A stretch of 33,812 nucleotides of DNA, from positions 1 through 33,812 of the forward strand of contig CALFNB010000261.1 of assembly GCA_937902425.1 (NCBI GenBank). The letters run 5' to 3'. This DNA is from an uncultured Acetobacteraceae bacterium. GTDB taxonomy: Bacteria; Pseudomonadota; Alphaproteobacteria; Acetobacterales; Acetobacteraceae. The position numbers and the translations under genes are program-made. The notes under the pieces are model-generated. The model did no database searches, was not told the DNA's origin, and worked only from the letters and a program-made list of their open reading frames with translations. Of the stretch, positions 18,071 to 25,042 are shown piece after piece. Every line of letters begins with the position of its first letter. Within the stretch, counting starts at the first letter, position 1.

Positions 18071-19774
18071 TCATCCCACCGGCAATGGCAGTCCGCCAAT
18101 GCGCGCCCGGATCGCCTCCGTCAGCGCCGCCCGCCGTTCCCACAAATCGCGATACCATGCGATCCTGGGCGCCACCTGGTCGGCGAGCATCCGATCCCGG
18201 CTCACCATGCGCCGCGCGTTGTTCGCAAGCTCCAGCGCGAGGTCGGGGATCGCCGAAAGACGCAGGAAATGCCGGTGGAATTCGTCGGGATCATTGAAGA
18301 TCAGACCGGTTTCACCGTGCTCGATGGTGTCGCGGTAGACGACGGAACTGGCGAGCGCGGCGACGCGGCAGGCCCCCGCCTCGATGAACTTCAGGTCGGA
18401 CTTCGCGCGGTTGAACGGCGTATCGTCCAGCGGCATCAGCGAAATTTCCGACGTGCCAAGCAAATCCAGATAGGTGTCGTAGTCGCACAGCGGGGTGAAG
18501 CTTTTGTTCGGCGTTTCCAGTGCCTGGAAAAACCCCTCGTCATGCACCACGCGAAACCGCAGCCGATCACCCGCCCGCGCGGCGACCGCGTTGATCGCCC
18601 CCATCAGGTGACGCCAGTCCGGCTCGCGGTTGAGCGCACCGAAAAACACGGTGAGGACACGCGGGGCGGTGAAGTTGCGGACCGGGGGCAGCTCGGCGAT
18701 GGCGTTCGGGAACATCGCGAGTTCAGGATTGCGTTCGCGCAACAACGCGGCGAGTTCCGGCGTGGTGGTCTGCACCGCGTGCACGCCGCGAAACGACACC
18801 AAAGCCGGGTTGTTCAGGCCACGCAGAAAATCCGGGTGGTCGTCGAACTCGGTGACCACCAGCCAGCCCTTGTCGATCATGTTGTTGATCAGACGTTGCC
18901 CATCCGCGCCGAACATGGCGGGCCGGTGCATGATGAAGATGCGCGGCACATCGTCGTCCGCGATGTCGGAGCCCAGGATGTCGCGCGGCTCGGGCGGGTT
19001 GGCCACCGGCGCGAAGTGGGTGATCACGGCCGGGTCGGAGGCCATCGCGGCCAACGGATGAATGACCCGCAAATGCGATACGCCACCGATCGGCCGCAGC
19101 ATGTCCCCGGCGACCACGAGCCGCCGAACCGGTGCCCGCCGGGCTCGCCAGACGTATTGGAGCGGAATGGCGGTGCGCAGGTAATCGGCTGGATCGATGC
19201 CGAGATTGCGCAGTGCGGGGAGCATCGCCTCAACGAACGCCAGGCCGGATTGCTCGTCGAAGATCCGCGGCTGCGCATCGATGGGCACGAGGCCGGCTTC
19301 GATCAGGCCGCGGGCCATGCTGTCATGGCTGAACCAGCGCAGGTGGCGGCGATCCAGCAGGCCGGCATCCTCATAGCGGAACGCGCCGCGCAGCAGGCGC
19401 TCGGTCAGTCGCCAATGTTCCACGTTGGAGACGCAGATCAGCATCATGCCGTCCGGCGACAACGCCTCCGCGTGGCGGGCGAGCATGGCGAACGGATCGG
19501 CCACATGTTCGAGGACGGCGCTGTAGACGATGCAGTCGATGCCTTGCGGCGTGTCGAACGGGAGGGTGCCGGTTCGCGCATCGGCGACGACGCATTCGTC
19601 GAAATGTTCGCGCGCGGCCGCCGCCATGGCCGGGTCGTTGTCGATCGCGAGCAGCCGAGCATTGGGGTTCAGCCGCCGGTAGGCCGCGCCCAACCGGCCG
19701 GTCCCGCAGCCGACATCCAGGACCACACGAGCGCTGAGCGGAATGAGCCGTGACAGGTCGGGCACGGGCGGCAT
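18071..19774 (-). CDS. Fusion protein: SAM-dependent methyltransferase + glycosyltransferase
   Basis: Two-domain protein of 567 aa. Residues ~1-190 are a class I methyltransferase: motif I DVGCGTG (20-26) is followed by LLAIDND (acidic residue for SAM ribose) and a partly hydrophobic strand IDCIVYSAVLEHV. The remainder resembles a GT-B glycosyltransferase. It has an N-terminal half-domain starting RRLVVAGDMLRPIGG and a C-terminal sugar-nucleotide region with KSDLKFIEAGACRVAALAS and EHGETGLIFNDPDEF. It is probably cytoplasmic and adds and methylates sugars of a surface polysaccharide or glycoprotein (inference). The ATG at 19774 has GGGAG 13 bp upstream. The polysaccharide genes at 25.3-28.7 kb support the role. 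Confidence 0.82.
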   Translation of the reverse strand: MPPVPDLSRLIPLSARVVLDVGCGTGRLGAAYRRLNPNARLLAIDNDPAMAAAAREHFDECVVADARTGTLPFDTPQGIDCIVYSAVLEHVADPFAMLARHAEALSPDGMMLICVSNVEHWRLTERLLRGAFRYEDAGLLDRRHLRWFSHDSMARGLIEAGLVPIDAQPRIFDEQSGLAFVEAMLPALRNLGIDPADYLRTAIPLQYVWRARRAPVRRLVVAGDMLRPIGGVSHLRVIHPLAAMASDPAVITHFAPVANPPEPRDILGSDIADDDVPRIFIMHRPAMFGADGQRLINNMIDKGWLVVTEFDDHPDFLRGLNNPALVSFRGVHAVQTTTPELAALLRERNPELAMFPNAIAELPPVRNFTAPRVLTVFFGALNREPDWRHLMGAINAVAARAGDRLRFRVVHDEGFFQALETPNKSFTPLCDYDTYLDLLGTSEISLMPLDDTPFNRAKSDLKFIEAGACRVAALASSVVYRDTIEHGETGLIFNDPDEFHRHFLRLSAIPDLALELANNARRMVSRDRMLADQVAPRIAWYRDLWERRAALTEAIRARIGGLPLPVG

Positions 19775-19888
19775 CAGCGGCGTTTACTCCCCAGGCGGTG
19801 GCGACGCCGCGGGTTCAGGCGGTGAGCCGGCGGGGCGTCTGGTGGTAGGCGGAAAGGGAGGGGTGGTGCAAGGGCGGCGGGTCGGCGG

Positions 19889-20092
19889 ATGCGACGTGCG
19901 ATGACGGTAATCCAGATGAGCGATCGGGAACTGATGCGGCTGACCGCACGGGCCGGCGGGATCGCGGTTGATACCGTGACGGCTTCCGCCGGCATGGCCC
20001 TCCGCGACTTGTCTTTTCGGAAGTGTTTTCCAGGTTGCTTCAAGCCCACACACGAAATGGCAAATCGCCGCCGATATTCAGCCCACCCTTAA
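19889..20092 (+). pseudogene. Possible N-terminal remnant of an ISNCY-type transposase
   Basis: A 67-codon frame starts MRRAMTVIQMSDRELMRL. From memory, MTVIQMSDREL-RL is the beginning of many ISNCY-family transposases of alphaproteobacteria, where a helix-turn-helix follows (DLADGRLTV, then AAxLMG). Here the similarity ends after about 15 residues and unrelated sequence follows, so only a stub would remain. No terminal inverted repeats were identified. Identification rests on one short motif. Confidence 0.35.
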
Positions 20093-20150
20093 AGAATTGT
20101 TAGGGTTTCGGCTCCATCATCGCGCCAGGTGGCCAGCAAAACAGGATTTC

Positions 20151-20174
20151 GGCTCTCTTGTTGTTCGGAGAGCC
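20151..20174 (+). repeat. Inverted repeat (hairpin) in the leader of the small-peptide operon
   Basis: GGCTCTC and GAGAGCC form a perfect 7 bp stem around a 10-base loop, about 90 bp before the small-peptide start. There is no T-run, so it is not a simple terminator. A second hairpin (CTTCGC/GCGAAG, 20201-20223) lies between it and the gene. They could be regulatory RNA structures. Confidence 0.4.
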
Positions 20175-20261
20175 AACCGTCCGGCGGGTCGTGACCGCAT
20201 CTTCGCCCCGTTCTGGTGCGAAGCATGCGGTTTAGTGGTGAACAAGGATACGGAGAGCAAC

Positions 20262-20429
20262 ATGGGTATGCCAGTTGGTGCTGGTCGCGGCTTCAGCGCG
20301 CCGATTTCAATGCCGGTCCGAGCGGCGGCACCTCCCCCGCCGCCACCGCCGAGCAACGCGGGCACGGCCGCGGCGCTGTTATTGAACAGCGACGGACCGC
20401 GCGGTACGAAAGTCAACACAAACGCCTGA
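20262..20429 (+). CDS. Small proline-rich protein, candidate ribosomal peptide precursor
   Basis: A 55-residue protein I do not recognise. The ATG at 20262 has a strong, well-spaced ribosome-binding site (GGAG, 6 bp away); a longer frame from 20097 lacks one. The N-terminal part is glycine/alanine-rich with basic residues (Arg9, Arg20). The middle has seven consecutive prolines (24-30). The C-terminal part runs SNAGTAAALLLNSDGPRG and ends with Thr49, Lys50 and two Asn-containing dipeptides. There is no cysteine, no Glu and a single Asp (Asp44). No signal peptide or membrane helix is present. It heads a run of genes for WD40, flavin reductase-like, SUMF1-like and ATP-grasp proteins, and a terminator-like hairpin follows its stop. 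That is the layout of a highly expressed substrate peptide with its modifying enzymes. The function is inferred only from this context. Confidence 0.6.
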   Translation: MGMPVGAGRGFSAPISMPVRAAAPPPPPPPSNAGTAAALLLNSDGPRGTKVNTNA

Positions 20430-20433
20430 GACA

Positions 20434-20477
20434 GGCCGGAGCCAGCGCCGCGCCGCGGTCTGGCTCCGGCCAATTTT
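20434..20477 (+). terminator. Strong hairpin with T-run right after the small-peptide gene (attenuating terminator)
   Basis: GGCCGGAGCCAG (20434-20445) and CTGGCTCCGGCC (20460-20471) form a perfect 12 bp stem with a 14-base loop, followed directly by AATTTT. This is a standard intrinsic-terminator shape. It begins five bases after the stop codon of the small gene and about 23 bases before the WD40 start. Partial termination here would give much more small-peptide mRNA than enzyme mRNA. Confidence 0.75.
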
Positions 20478-20499
20478 CCCGATTGCCGGAAAGTCCTGC

Positions 20500-22188
20500 A
20501 TGATCATGCCCAGCATGAAGCATTGGGGACCGATCGCGGGCATCGCCGCGTCGGGAGCCTATGTCGCGACCGCCGGATACGACAATCAGTTGATCCTGTG
20601 GAACGCCGCCAGCAAACGCGCGCTCGCGCGCAGCCTGCACGATCACCTGATCAATCATTGCGCCTTCAACGACGATGGCACGCTGATCGCGACCGCCAGC
20701 AGCGATTATTCGGCGCGCATCTGGGATGTGCCGTCCTTGCGCCTGCGCGCCGCGTTGATCGGGCATGAGGACGACGTCGATATGGCGGTGTTTTCCCCCG
20801 ACGGACTGCGGATCGCCACCTGCGCGCTCGATCGCACGATCCGCGTTTGGGACCTGTCCGGCCATTGTTCGAACGTCCTGCGCGGGCATACCGGAAACAT
20901 CCTGTCAGTCGCCTGGACCCGCGATGGCACCCGCCTGGTCTCATCGGGAGTCGATGGCACGGTTCGGGTCTGGGACGCGGCCTCGGGTGACGAACTTGAC
21001 CGCACGGACCTGGCGGTCCGCACCGACACGATCGCGATCGCCAGCGATGGCCGCATTCTCGCGGGCGACGATCTGGGGCGGATCGCCCTGATCGTCCATG
21101 GCGTCGTCCGCTTCACCGAGGCGCACCGCGCCGGGATCAAGCATGTTTCATTCGATGAGGCGTCGGGGACGCTCGTGACCCTCAGCTACGACCGCACGAT
21201 CGCGATCTGGTCGGTGGGCAAGGCAGACGAAATCCATGAACTCGCCCGCGCCTCTCTGCCCGCTCAGGTCTGGCCGCGGGCGGCGGTCCTGCTCCGCCCA
21301 GGGCTGGTGGCGATGGGAACCTTCGGATCGAGCTACGCGGTGTTCGACTGGGCCGCCAACCGGTGGGATCTGGATTGGGTCGAACCCGATCTCAGTCTGA
21401 ACGCGGTCGCCATCATGGATGGGGCACGGTATGCGATCGGCGACGCGGGTGTCCTGTTCCGCGACGGCGAACCCGCCGCGAACCTGGGAGAGTTGTGCAA
21501 TTTCCTGCTCCCGGCAGGGGGGCGCCTGCTGACCGGGGGGCAGATGGGCAGCCTGCACGACGCCAGGACCGGGGAGACGCTTTACCAGCATCATTCGCCG
21601 CTGAATTGCGGCGCCTGCTTCTGGCGCGACGGCACGCCGCACGCGGTTATCGGCACCTATACCGGCGAGGCGCTGATCTTCGCGCTGGAGGATGACGGCC
21701 CGCCGCGCCTGGTGACGGTTCTGAAGATTTTCGAGAACGCCATCAAAGGCCTGGTCGCGACGGCCGGGCGGATCTTTTCCGTCTGCGCCTCGACCGATAT
21801 CGCCTGGCACGACACGGACGACTTCCGGCTGATCCGCCTCGTTCCCAGGGCGCACGAGAAAATCGCCAATGGCTGTAGCCTGGCCGGTCCCACCGGCTTC
21901 GCGAGCATCGGACGGGATCTGAAATTGCGAATCTGGACCGGCAATCATGAGGATGTCTACCAGACGCCGCATCCGAACTCGGTCAAATGCATCTGCGCCA
22001 GCGATGACCGGGAAACGCTGATGACCGGCGCCTATACCGGCACGCTGGCGGGTTTCGACATGGCTTCGCGACGCTGGATTTCGTTTACCCGCCCCACGGC
22101 ATCGGGGATTTCCGGCCTGGCCTATGACGGCGGAAACCGGCGGTTCCTGGCCAGCTCTTACGACGGACATATCTATGCCGCCGCGTGA
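20500..22188 (+). CDS. WD40-repeat beta-propeller protein
   Basis: Protein of 562 aa made of WD40 repeats without a signal peptide, so probably a cytoplasmic scaffold. The best repeats in the first half end in ARIWDV, IRVWDL, VRVWDA and IAIWSV, each preceded by a DGT/DG turn and a GH or H dipeptide (for example GHEDDVDMAVFSPDG, GHTGNILSVAWTRDG). The second half has degenerate repeats (DLKLRIWTG, GTLAGFD near the end). The length would fit two seven-bladed propellers. The ATG at 20500 was taken; ATG 20506 is an alternative. The stop lies inside the next gene (14 bp overlap). WD40 proteins usually hold partners together; here the likely partners are the three downstream enzymes and perhaps the small peptide (inference). 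Confidence 0.85.
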   Translation: MIMPSMKHWGPIAGIAASGAYVATAGYDNQLILWNAASKRALARSLHDHLINHCAFNDDGTLIATASSDYSARIWDVPSLRLRAALIGHEDDVDMAVFSPDGLRIATCALDRTIRVWDLSGHCSNVLRGHTGNILSVAWTRDGTRLVSSGVDGTVRVWDAASGDELDRTDLAVRTDTIAIASDGRILAGDDLGRIALIVHGVVRFTEAHRAGIKHVSFDEASGTLVTLSYDRTIAIWSVGKADEIHELARASLPAQVWPRAAVLLRPGLVAMGTFGSSYAVFDWAANRWDLDWVEPDLSLNAVAIMDGARYAIGDAGVLFRDGEPAANLGELCNFLLPAGGRLLTGGQMGSLHDARTGETLYQHHSPLNCGACFWRDGTPHAVIGTYTGEALIFALEDDGPPRLVTVLKIFENAIKGLVATAGRIFSVCASTDIAWHDTDDFRLIRLVPRAHEKIANGCSLAGPTGFASIGRDLKLRIWTGNHEDVYQTPHPNSVKCICASDDRETLMTGAYTGTLAGFDMASRRWISFTRPTASGISGLAYDGGNRRFLASSYDGHIYAAA

Positions 22189-22792
22189 GTCCGGCCTACC
22201 CAGACTGCTGCTGTTCCCCGGCAGCCTGCGCCGGGACGCATATCAGCGGCGGTTGATCGAGTATTTTCTGACGCTGATCGGGGACCGGTGCGAGCCAGAT
22301 ATGTTGGTGGCCGATCTTCCCTTGTTCGATCAGGACCTGGAGCAGGATGCCGGGGTGATCGAGCGGGTCGCGGCGCTGCACCGGCGCTGCGTGGCGGCGG
22401 ACGGGTTCATCGTCGCGTCGCCGGAATATAACGGCCACGTCTCGCCCTATGTGAAGAACACCGTGGACTGGGTTTCGCGCCTGGCCCGGGTCGACGCGCG
22501 CTTCGCGGACGCCCGCCCCTTCCGCGGCAAGCCGTTGCTGCTCGCCTGCGCCTCGACCGGATGGACCGGCGGGCTTCTGGGCCTGCGGGACGCGCGGACC
22601 TTGTTTGGCTATCTCGGATGCCTTGTGCAAGCCGACCAAATTTGCGTGTCCGACGCCGCGCACTGGGCTTCCGAGGGACCGTTCCGCTTCGAACCGGCGT
22701 TCGCGGACCATATCGCGAGCACGTTGCTCGATTTCTGCCGTCTGGCGGCCGCCTTGAAAACCAGGGACTCCGACAATGGATCATTTGCCTGA
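22175..22792 (+). CDS. NAD(P)H-dependent FMN reductase-like flavoprotein
   Basis: Flavodoxin-fold protein of 205 aa. The phosphate-binding loop FPGSLRRDAYQRRL (residues 14-27) and the signature SPEYNGHVSPYVKNTVDWVSR region (82-102) identify the NADPH-dependent FMN reductase family (PF03358). It probably binds FMN and reduces it or a small substrate with NAD(P)H in the cytoplasm. The ATG at 22175 overlaps the WD40 stop by 14 bp and the gene overlaps the following one by 17 bp, indicating translational coupling. Within this operon it may supply reduced flavin or itself act on a peptide (inference). The start is chosen because the domain begins nine residues later; a longer frame to 22124 would lie inside the WD40 gene. 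Confidence 0.86.
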   Translation: MPPRESGLPRLLLFPGSLRRDAYQRRLIEYFLTLIGDRCEPDMLVADLPLFDQDLEQDAGVIERVAALHRRCVAADGFIVASPEYNGHVSPYVKNTVDWVSRLARVDARFADARPFRGKPLLLACASTGWTGGLLGLRDARTLFGYLGCLVQADQICVSDAAHWASEGPFRFEPAFADHIASTLLDFCRLAAALKTRDSDNGSFA

Positions 22793-23804
22793 ACAATCCC
22801 GGCCCGGATATCACTGGCCGATTTTCGATCGGATTTTGTGCGGAACGATGACGGACCGGGAACGGCTTGGCCTGCCGGATCGTTTCGTCGATCCGCGCTT
22901 CGCCGAAACGTTTCCCGCCGTGCTCAATCAACTGCGCGGCATCGGCGTCACCGCCCTGGCTATCATGTGCGAAGACCCGGGGCAGTCTTTGACGGATCGT
23001 TTCGCGGCCGGTCAGATGCTCGCCCTGCTCGGTGACCCGCGGATCAACACACTTGATCCCACCGTCATCGCGCTGCCCGGCGGACCGGTGGAGATCGGGC
23101 TCGATCCCGGCGATTTGGAACGGGTGATGCGGAGCCTGTCCGGACTCGGGCTCGACCGGTCGTGGATCGCCAAGGAATGCCCCCGGCACGCGGTTGAACT
23201 GCGATCATACGCGATCGGAAAATATCCCGTCACGAACCAGGAATATCGGGACTTTCTACTGGCGACCGGCCATTCGTGCATACCTGACAGCTGGCATTTC
23301 CGCCGGTTCCCCCGGGAACGGTCCAATCACCCAGTGTATACCGTCAGTCCCACGGACGCGGATGCCTATGCCGCCTGGCTGGCGCGGACGACGGGACGGC
23401 GGTTCCGCCTGCCCACGGAGGCCGAATGGGAGTTCGCCGCCGCCGGCTTCGAGGGTCTGGAGTTTCCCTGGGGTCAGACGTTCGAGCCTGATCGCGCCAA
23501 TACCGCCGAGACAGGCCTGTTTCAGTCGAGTCCCGTAGGCATCTTCGTTGCGGGTAACTCGCCTTTTGGCGTAACGGACATGGCCGGCAACGTAGAGGAG
23601 TATGTCTCCGGGCTCTATTCCGCTTATCCGGGCGGAGCCTGGGTCAGCGATCATCTGGTGGAGATAAACGGCGCCTACCGCGTCGCACGCGGCGGCGGGT
23701 TCGCGCGATTCCGGGACCTGGCGAGGACGCGGCGGCGGCACGGCGGCAACCCGCGCTCCGCGACCTATACGATGGGGTTCCGTCTGGCCGAGGATATCGG
23801 CTGA
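22776..23804 (+). CDS. SUMF1/formylglycine-generating-enzyme-fold protein lacking the catalytic cysteines
   Basis: Protein of 342 aa. Residues ~1-95 are a helical extension, with RFAAGQMLALLGDPRI at its end, a pattern often found before SUMF1 domains. Residues ~96-340 form the FGE-sulfatase fold: ALPGGPVEIG, IGKYPVTNQEYRDFL, FRLPTEAEWEFAAAG, DMAGNVEEYV, RVARGGGF and MGFRLAED are the familiar landmarks. In true formylglycine-generating enzymes two copper-binding cysteines follow the GG-S-[FY] segment; here the equivalent positions are Arg311 and Ala316. So it is unlikely to make formylglycine. Members of this fold also serve as substrate-binding or oxidative domains (as in EgtB). It overlaps both neighbours: 17 bp with the flavoprotein gene and TGATG with the ATP-grasp gene. 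Confidence 0.86.
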   Translation: MDHLPEQSRPGYHWPIFDRILCGTMTDRERLGLPDRFVDPRFAETFPAVLNQLRGIGVTALAIMCEDPGQSLTDRFAAGQMLALLGDPRINTLDPTVIALPGGPVEIGLDPGDLERVMRSLSGLGLDRSWIAKECPRHAVELRSYAIGKYPVTNQEYRDFLLATGHSCIPDSWHFRRFPRERSNHPVYTVSPTDADAYAAWLARTTGRRFRLPTEAEWEFAAAGFEGLEFPWGQTFEPDRANTAETGLFQSSPVGIFVAGNSPFGVTDMAGNVEEYVSGLYSAYPGGAWVSDHLVEINGAYRVARGGGFARFRDLARTRRRHGGNPRSATYTMGFRLAEDIG

Positions 23805-25042
23805 TGGGGCATATCTTGTTGCTCGAAGTCCCTGGCGGCAACGATTTCACGGTGCTGGAGGACGCGGTGGCGATGGGCCACCAGGTGACCTTCTTCACCG
23901 GCGATACCTCCCAATATGAAGCCCAGGGAGAGAGGACCCGCTTGTGTCTCGGGATGGCACGGGAGGTGGTGGAGGTCCGCCCGTTCAATTATCCGGCGCT
24001 GGAACGTGCGGCACTGGAGATCCACGCCCGTCTTCCGTTCGACGCGATTCTCTGCATTCTCGATATTCGCATGATTGAGGCGAGCGATCTGGCCGCGAAG
24101 CTGGGTTTGCGTTTCCTGAATCCCGCGACCACGCGGATGGCGCGCGATAAGGTCGCGGTGCGGGAGGCCCTGGCGCGGGCCGGGGTTCGGCAGCCGCGCT
24201 TCGCCCGCGCCGACACGATGGAGGATCTGCGCAGTGCCGTCGCCGAGGTTGGATACCCGGCTCTGGTGAAGCCCTCCGATGGATATGGGTCGCAGAACGT
24301 TTGCTTGCTGCGAACCGAGTCCGATCTGACCGCGGCTTTGGCGAACATGCCGCGCGCGCCCGCGGATTATGGCCTGGGCGTCCACGCGAGCAACCGATTT
24401 TCGGTCGAACAATATGTTCAGGGTGCGATGATCGGCTGCGACGTCTTTTCCAACATCGATGACCGTGTGCTTCTGGGCATCAACGACAAGTTGATGTTCC
24501 CGCCACCGTCTTTCGCGATGCGCGGCAGTTGCTTTCCGTCGGACCGCCATGACACCGCCGCTATTCGCGACTATGCGTTTCGGGTCCTGGACGCGATCGG
24601 CTTCGATTTTGGTGCATCCCACATCGAAATGATCGTCGCCGCGGATGGTCCCTGTCTGGTCGAGGTCAATCCTCGCCTGGTCAGTGCGCAAATTCCATTT
24701 CAGATGGGCTATGCGCTGGAGAGGTCGATCTACGCTGATCTGATCAACCTTCATCTGGGTCTGCCATTGACAGAATTGCACGCGCTTCAACCGAGTTGGT
24801 TCAGTGCCATCCGCTGGATCGTGGCGGACCGGCCGGGTGTGCTTCACTCGGTGGAGATACCCGAACCGCTCGATCCCGCGGTACGGCGCGTGGTGCTGTT
24901 CAAGGAACCGGGCGATGCCGTTCATCCTCCGGTGAACAACGGCGATCGCATCGGATATGTCATCGCTGTCGGAAACAGTGAGGCAGGGGCTGAGGAAATC
25001 GCGAACCGCTTCGTTCGGACAAGTTGCGTATATTTGCGGTAG
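23804..25042 (+). CDS. ATP-grasp domain ligase
   Basis: Carboxylate-amine (or carboxylate-alcohol) ligase of 412 aa. An N-terminal pre-ATP-grasp domain (GHILLLEVPGGNDFTVLEDA) is followed by the ATP-grasp fold. Lys156 and the glycine-rich loop lie in YPALVKPSDGYGSQNV, the adenine-binding hinge in SVEQYVQG (Glu202), and magnesium ligands in HIEMIV (Glu275) and CLVEVNPRL (Glu287, Asn289). The C-terminal ~80 residues form a further domain as in BacD-type amino-acid ligases. Enzymes of this type activate a carboxylate as acyl phosphate and join it to an amine or hydroxyl. The start ATG shares bases with the previous stop (TGATG). It is the last gene of the operon and probably the enzyme acting on the small peptide or on a metabolite attached to it (inference). 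Confidence 0.9.
   Translation: MGHILLLEVPGGNDFTVLEDAVAMGHQVTFFTGDTSQYEAQGERTRLCLGMAREVVEVRPFNYPALERAALEIHARLPFDAILCILDIRMIEASDLAAKLGLRFLNPATTRMARDKVAVREALARAGVRQPRFARADTMEDLRSAVAEVGYPALVKPSDGYGSQNVCLLRTESDLTAALANMPRAPADYGLGVHASNRFSVEQYVQGAMIGCDVFSNIDDRVLLGINDKLMFPPPSFAMRGSCFPSDRHDTAAIRDYAFRVLDAIGFDFGASHIEMIVAADGPCLVEVNPRLVSAQIPFQMGYALERSIYADLINLHLGLPLTELHALQPSWFSAIRWIVADRPGVLHSVEIPEPLDPAVRRVVLFKEPGDAVHPPVNNGDRIGYVIAVGNSEAGAEEIANRFVRTSCVYLR

Larger units (their letters stand above)
19775..20261. other. Intergenic region with transposase remnant and leader of the small-peptide operon
   Basis: About 490 bp between the divergent methyltransferase-glycosyltransferase and small-peptide genes. It holds a short transposase-like fragment (19904 onward) and two hairpins at 20151-20174 and 20201-20223 in what should be the leader of the small-peptide gene. 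It also has TTAA-N7-TTAG at 20089-20103, one mismatch from the core of a CtrA site. No convincing -35/-10 pair was found. Confidence 0.5.

Noticed and set aside
17264-19753. An 829-codon plus-strand open frame
   Set aside because: It lies exactly opposite the histidine kinase and the methyltransferase-glycosyltransferase genes, which have clear domains. The antisense product is rich in Arg, His and Gln with no family pattern, as expected from high-GC codon bias.
20117-20473. Minus-strand frame opposite the small peptide gene, encoding a poly-glycine run
   Set aside because: The Gly run is only the complement of the proline codons. The plus strand has the strong ribosome-binding site and a terminator in the right orientation.
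22776-23804. Calling the SUMF1-like protein a sulfatase-activating enzyme
   Set aside because: The two copper-binding cysteines are absent and no sulfatase gene is in the window.
20500-25042. WD40 + SUMF1-fold genes as an antiphage conflict system
   Set aside because: Such domains occur in conflict loci, but there is no NTPase, caspase, nuclease, TIR or toxin-like gene here, and the ATP-grasp/flavoprotein pair with a small peptide fits peptide tailoring better.
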